Positions 61,099 to 64,000 of a stretch of DNA of 64,000 nucleotides are shown here, piece after piece. Source of the stretch: Candidatus Krumholzibacteriia bacterium (GTDB taxonomy: Bacteria > Krumholzibacteriota > Krumholzibacteriia > JAJRXK01). Made by a program: the position numbers and the translations under genes. Below the pieces are notes generated by a model. It saw only the letters and a program-made list of their open reading frames with translations, was not told where the DNA came from and did no database searches. Numbering within the stretch: the first letter of the stretch is position 1; each line of letters starts with the position of its first letter. Location: NCBI GenBank assembly GCA_035268685.1, contig DATFKK010000006.1:28277-92276 (forward strand), in the 5' to 3' direction.

Positions 61099-61416
61099 GG
61101 CGATCGGACCGGAGGCGCGGGACGGGAGGTGTGGGACGTGAGCTGTGGGATCCAGGCGGCGGGACGCCGGTCGGGAATCTACACGAAACCGGGGGCAGGG
61201 GTCCATGGCGCGCCTCGGGACGCGGGGTCGGGCTCTCCGGTGCCGGGATCGGGGTTCTCCTGCCCCGGGCGAGCGGCTAGACTGCTGCGGGTCCCGCTCC
61301 GCGGGAACGACCCCGGCGCTGGATCGTCGGCCCGTCCCGTGCACGGACCGGGCGGTCGACCCGCGGTCGGCGGTGGAATGCGCCCCCGGATCCGGCACTG
61401 CGCGAGGATCGTCTGG
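61099..61416. other. Divergent intergenic region
   Basis: This 318-base region shows no convincing gene. It holds a candidate promoter for the plus-strand LCAT-like gene (61255-61283) and a GC-rich imperfect hairpin near 61289-61314. Confidence 0.5.
61255..61283 (+). promoter_or_regulatory. Candidate promoter for LCAT-like lipoprotein gene
   Basis: TTCTCC (61255-61260) lies 17 bases before TAGACT (61278-61283). The -35 match is weak (3 of 6). Transcription would begin about 125 bases before the ATG. Confidence 0.35.
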
Positions 61417-62937
61417 ATGCGAACGGTGAAACGACACCGGACCGTGGTCCCGAGGACTCTGCGCCCGGTCGGTCCTCGGCCCGACCGTGATCGATCCTGC
61501 GCGTCCGATCGACCGCTTCCGCGGTGGAAGTGGCGGGGCGTCGGATGCGCCGTGGTGCTCGCGGCGACCCTGCTCGGCGCCTGCGGCGGTCCTCCGTCCC
61601 CCGACCTGAAGACCCTCTACGGTCGGGCGGCCAGGACCCACGACGACCTGCGCAATCCGGTGATCCTTATTCCCGGCCTCATGGGTTCCCGCCTCGCCGA
61701 TGCCGACGGAGCCACCGTGTGGGGCCGGCTGCGCGACTCCGACGCGGCCGACCCCAACCATCCCGACGGCGCGCGCCGCTTCGCCCTGCCCATGGCCGAG
61801 GGGGTGCCGCTGTCGGCCCTGCGCGACTCGGTGCGCGCCGTGGGCCCACTCGACAAGCTCGAGATCGAGATCATGGGCATGGCGATCGCCTTCGACGCCT
61901 ACGTCGACATCCTCGACGCGCTCGGCGTGGGCGGGTACCGCAGCCGTCGGTCCAGCGAACCCGGCGACCTGGATTACGGCCCCGACCATTTCACCTGCTT
62001 CGAGTTCGACTACGACTGGCGCCGAAGCAATGTGGACAACGCGCAGCGCCTGCACGCGTTCATGACCGAACGCAAGAGGGAGGTCGAACGCGAGATCGAG
62101 CAGCGCTACGGCGTGACCGACCACGAGGTGCGCTTCGACATCGTTGCGCACTCCATGGGTGCGCTGTTGACGCGCTACTACCTGCGCTACGGCGACACGC
62201 CGTTGCCCGCGGAGGGAGAGGTTCCGCCCCCGACCTGGGCCGGCGCCGAACTCGTGGAGCGTGCCGTGCTCGTGGCCCCGCCCAACGCCGGCGCGCCGCA
62301 GGCCCTGCAGGATCTCCTGCACGGCAAGGATCTCGGGTTCCTGCTCCCGCACTACCAGCCGGCACTGCTCGGGACCCTGCCGTCGGCCTACGAGATGCTG
62401 CCGCGGCCGCGCCACCGCCGGGTCGTGGACGGAGCCGACGAACCCATCGACGCACTGTACGACATCGACACGTGGAACGAGCGCGGGTGGGGCCTGGCCG
62501 ATCCGGGGCAGGACGAGGTCTTGCGACGATTGCTGCCCGAGGTCGAGGACGCGTCCGCACGCCGACGGATCGCCCTCGACCACCTCGAGAAGTGCCTGCG
62601 CAACGCCGAACGCTTCGCCCTGGCACTGGACCGGCCGGCATCTCCTCCGCCGGAGCTGCGCATCGATCTGATCGCCGGTGACGCGCACCCCACACCCAGC
62701 CGCGTGCGGATCGTCGACGGCGAGATCGAGATCCTGGATCGCGCCCCGGGCGACGGCACGGTCCTGCGCGCCAGCGCGCTCATGGACGAGCGCGTGGGTG
62801 GCGAGTGGCAGACGCGATTGGTGTCGCCGATCGCGTGGCAGCAGGTGGTGTTCCTCACATCGTCGCACATCGAGCTGACGCAGGACCCGGCGTTCATCGA
62901 CAATCTGTTGTTCACGTTGATGGAGGCGCCGAGGTAG
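61417..62937 (+). CDS. Lecithin:cholesterol acyltransferase-like lipoprotein (alpha/beta hydrolase)
   Basis: Predicted lipoprotein of 506 residues related to LCAT/PDAT-type acyltransferases and lipases. After a basic leader, a hydrophobic segment ends in the lipobox LGAC (AVVLAATLLGACGGPPSPD). The hydrolase fold starts NPVILIPGLMGSRLADADG, as in LCAT. The nucleophile elbow is AHSMGALL with Ser246. A C-terminal histidine is likely in the last 60 residues (SSHIELTQDP). Phospholipid or lipid-ester processing at the envelope is the likely role; the substrate is unknown. The ATG at 61417 has GAGG 9 bases upstream. Its last 26 bases overlap the convergent radical SAM gene. Confidence 0.85.
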   Translation: MRTVKRHRTVVPRTLRPVGPRPDRDRSCASDRPLPRWKWRGVGCAVVLAATLLGACGGPPSPDLKTLYGRAARTHDDLRNPVILIPGLMGSRLADADGATVWGRLRDSDAADPNHPDGARRFALPMAEGVPLSALRDSVRAVGPLDKLEIEIMGMAIAFDAYVDILDALGVGGYRSRRSSEPGDLDYGPDHFTCFEFDYDWRRSNVDNAQRLHAFMTERKREVEREIEQRYGVTDHEVRFDIVAHSMGALLTRYYLRYGDTPLPAEGEVPPPTWAGAELVERAVLVAPPNAGAPQALQDLLHGKDLGFLLPHYQPALLGTLPSAYEMLPRPRHRRVVDGADEPIDALYDIDTWNERGWGLADPGQDEVLRRLLPEVEDASARRRIALDHLEKCLRNAERFALALDRPASPPPELRIDLIAGDAHPTPSRVRIVDGEIEILDRAPGDGTVLRASALMDERVGGEWQTRLVSPIAWQQVVFLTSSHIELTQDPAFIDNLLFTLMEAPR

Positions 62938-63979
62938 GGGGCAGAGGCCGCTTGCTCCGGAGATCCACCCGTGTCGACCGTACGCTCGTCACGCCGCACT
63001 GGTCACAAAGGTCGAGTCCCTGACGCAGGATCTTCCGCTGCATGGAGCGGCCGCGGTCGCCGTTCCACACCTGCAGCAGGCCGCCGTCGCGTTCCACATT
63101 GCCGAGGACGTTCGCGCCGTCGGTGTCGAAGCAGCACGAGATGAGATCGCCGTTCCACGCGAGCTGGGTCTCGTTGAACGCGAACGAGCAGAAGCCGGGG
63201 CGTAGCTGCGCCTGTCCGTTCTGGTCGTCGCGGTACTGGCGGATGGCCGACGACGTGGGCAGGTACCGGTCCTTGAGGGCCGACACGTCCTCGTCGAAGT
63301 AGTCGTTCACGCAGGCGGGCTTCAGGTCGACGGCATCGACGCCGACCCGCTCGGCGTAGTCGACGACGTCGTCGATCTCGGACTCGTTGTGGCGGAACAC
63401 GACGAACTGAAGAACGATCCTCGTGGAAGCGCTCCGGCGCCGCTTCTCGTCGACGAGGCGTTCGAGGTTGGTCTTGACGTCCGACAGCGTCGTGCCGTCC
63501 CGGTAGTTGCGGTACTGTTCGTACGTGGCGGGCGTCGTGCCGTCGAGCGAGAAGAGGATCTCCGTGGGTTCGGCGTCGAGGATGTCGGATGCGCGATCCC
63601 GTGTGCCGTTCGTGCCCACCAGGACCTGGGCGCCGTGACCCCGCGCGATGCGGACGAGATCCGGGAGCCGCGGGTGAAGGAAGGGTTCGCCCGCGAAGTT
63701 CATGATGACCATGCGAACCCGAGGACCGACTTCGTCGATCACGCGCGCCAGGAGGCCCGGATCGAGCATGCCGACGTCACGGTCCATGGTGCGGGCACCA
63801 ACGGGGCACAAGGGGCACTTGCCGTTGCAGGCGTTGGTCGGTTCGACCATCAGGACGCGCGGGCAGCTCATGAGCCCGGTGGCCGGCGCGACCAGGCGGA
63901 GGGCCGCGTCACGCAGCGGACGAGGGGTGCGGGCGAGCGTGCGGTCGCTCGCGCGGTAGAGGTCGCGGATGCCGATCAT
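62912..63979 (-). CDS. Radical SAM/SPASM domain protein
   Basis: Predicted iron-sulfur enzyme of 355 residues. The radical SAM cluster motif is CNGKCPLC (Cys51, Cys55, Cys58), followed by GEPFLHP and LVGTNGTRD, as in the family. The C-terminal region has additional cysteines (PGFCSFAF, LISCCFD, LCDQCGV) typical of a SPASM auxiliary-cluster domain, which suggests peptide or complex-molecule modification. The substrate is not evident; no precursor peptide is seen. The ATG at 63979 has AAAGG upstream. It overlaps the convergent LCAT-like gene by 26 bases at the 3' ends. Confidence 0.88.
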   Translation of the reverse strand: MIGIRDLYRASDRTLARTPRPLRDAALRLVAPATGLMSCPRVLMVEPTNACNGKCPLCPVGARTMDRDVGMLDPGLLARVIDEVGPRVRMVIMNFAGEPFLHPRLPDLVRIARGHGAQVLVGTNGTRDRASDILDAEPTEILFSLDGTTPATYEQYRNYRDGTTLSDVKTNLERLVDEKRRRSASTRIVLQFVVFRHNESEIDDVVDYAERVGVDAVDLKPACVNDYFDEDVSALKDRYLPTSSAIRQYRDDQNGQAQLRPGFCSFAFNETQLAWNGDLISCCFDTDGANVLGNVERDGGLLQVWNGDRGRSMQRKILRQGLDLCDQCGVTSVRSTRVDLRSKRPLPPTSAPPST

Positions 63980-64000
63980 GGGGTTGCCTTTCTCGTGCGG

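Noticed and set aside
59416..61416. Upstream part of a 1173-residue plus-strand frame ending in the LCAT-like protein
   Set aside because: It is antisense to the 607-residue minus-strand gene, has low-complexity composition and no signal before the lipoprotein start at 61417.
61099..62868. N-terminal extension of the 607-residue minus-strand gene to 1197 residues
   Set aside because: It is antisense to the LCAT-like gene and compositionally biased; the protein-like sequence begins at the ATG at 61098.

Overview
The window is a high-GC chromosomal segment with tightly packed, operon-like genes and no mobile elements, CRISPR array or rRNA. Several secreted proteins carry cohesin-like and dockerin-like modules, and two end in an 'NPFNP' FlgD-like C-terminal domain. 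Together with Planctomycete/Acidobacteria-style Ser/Thr kinases, a TIGR02999-type ECF sigma factor, a beta-propeller hybrid histidine kinase and an outer-membrane barrel, this points to a Gram-negative lineage of the FCB superphylum, such as Krumholzibacteriota, Eisenbacteria or Gemmatimonadota-like bacteria. This placement is inferred from protein style only.

Layout. 1-3.5 kb: end of a serine hydrolase, then a minus-strand peptide ABC transporter operon (binding lipoprotein and two permeases). 3.6-12 kb: xseA-xseB, an OPT transporter, a polysaccharide flippase, a methyltransferase, a small hypothetical protein and a DUF4153 membrane protein. 12.3-19 kb: a sigma-54 activator without a receiver domain, a near-consensus sigma-54 promoter just downstream, and three secreted cohesin/dockerin-type proteins. 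19.1-26.4 kb, minus strand: L-lactate permease, D-lactate dehydrogenase (FAD plus Fe-S) and a TPR Ser/Thr kinase. 26.7-29 kb: an outer-membrane barrel protein and a sulfotransferase-like protein. 29-33.2 kb, minus strand: carboxyltransferase, biotin carboxylase, biotin carrier protein and methylmalonyl-CoA epimerase, i.e. a propionyl-CoA to methylmalonyl-CoA module. 33.3-39.6 kb: a large secreted protein with a C-terminal glycogen-binding domain, then three more secreted proteins. 39.6-41.6 kb: LpoB and a COG3014-like lipoprotein. 41.8-51.5 kb: enoyl-CoA hydratase, tRNA-Leu, then tig-clpP-clpX-lon-engB, a small CxxCH protein and purA. 51.7-64 kb: a second Ser/Thr kinase tail-to-tail with an ECF sigma factor, tRNA-Lys, a hybrid histidine kinase, an unrecognised 607-residue protein, an LCAT-like lipoprotein and a radical SAM/SPASM protein.

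Most interesting signals. (1) Four otherwise unrelated secreted proteins end in the same short motif, [ST]-[FW]-[GS]-x-[LV]-K-[AS]-x-[FY]. This could be an undescribed C-terminal sorting or anchoring tag, used beside the longer FlgD-like C-terminal domain of the neighbouring secreted proteins. (2) A sigma-54 activator, an 18-bp imperfect palindrome and a sigma-54 promoter lie immediately before the secreted cohesin/dockerin cluster, suggesting a dedicated regulatory circuit. (3) An 18-bp palindromic site, identical at 16 of 18 positions, occurs upstream of two separate genes 15 kb apart.
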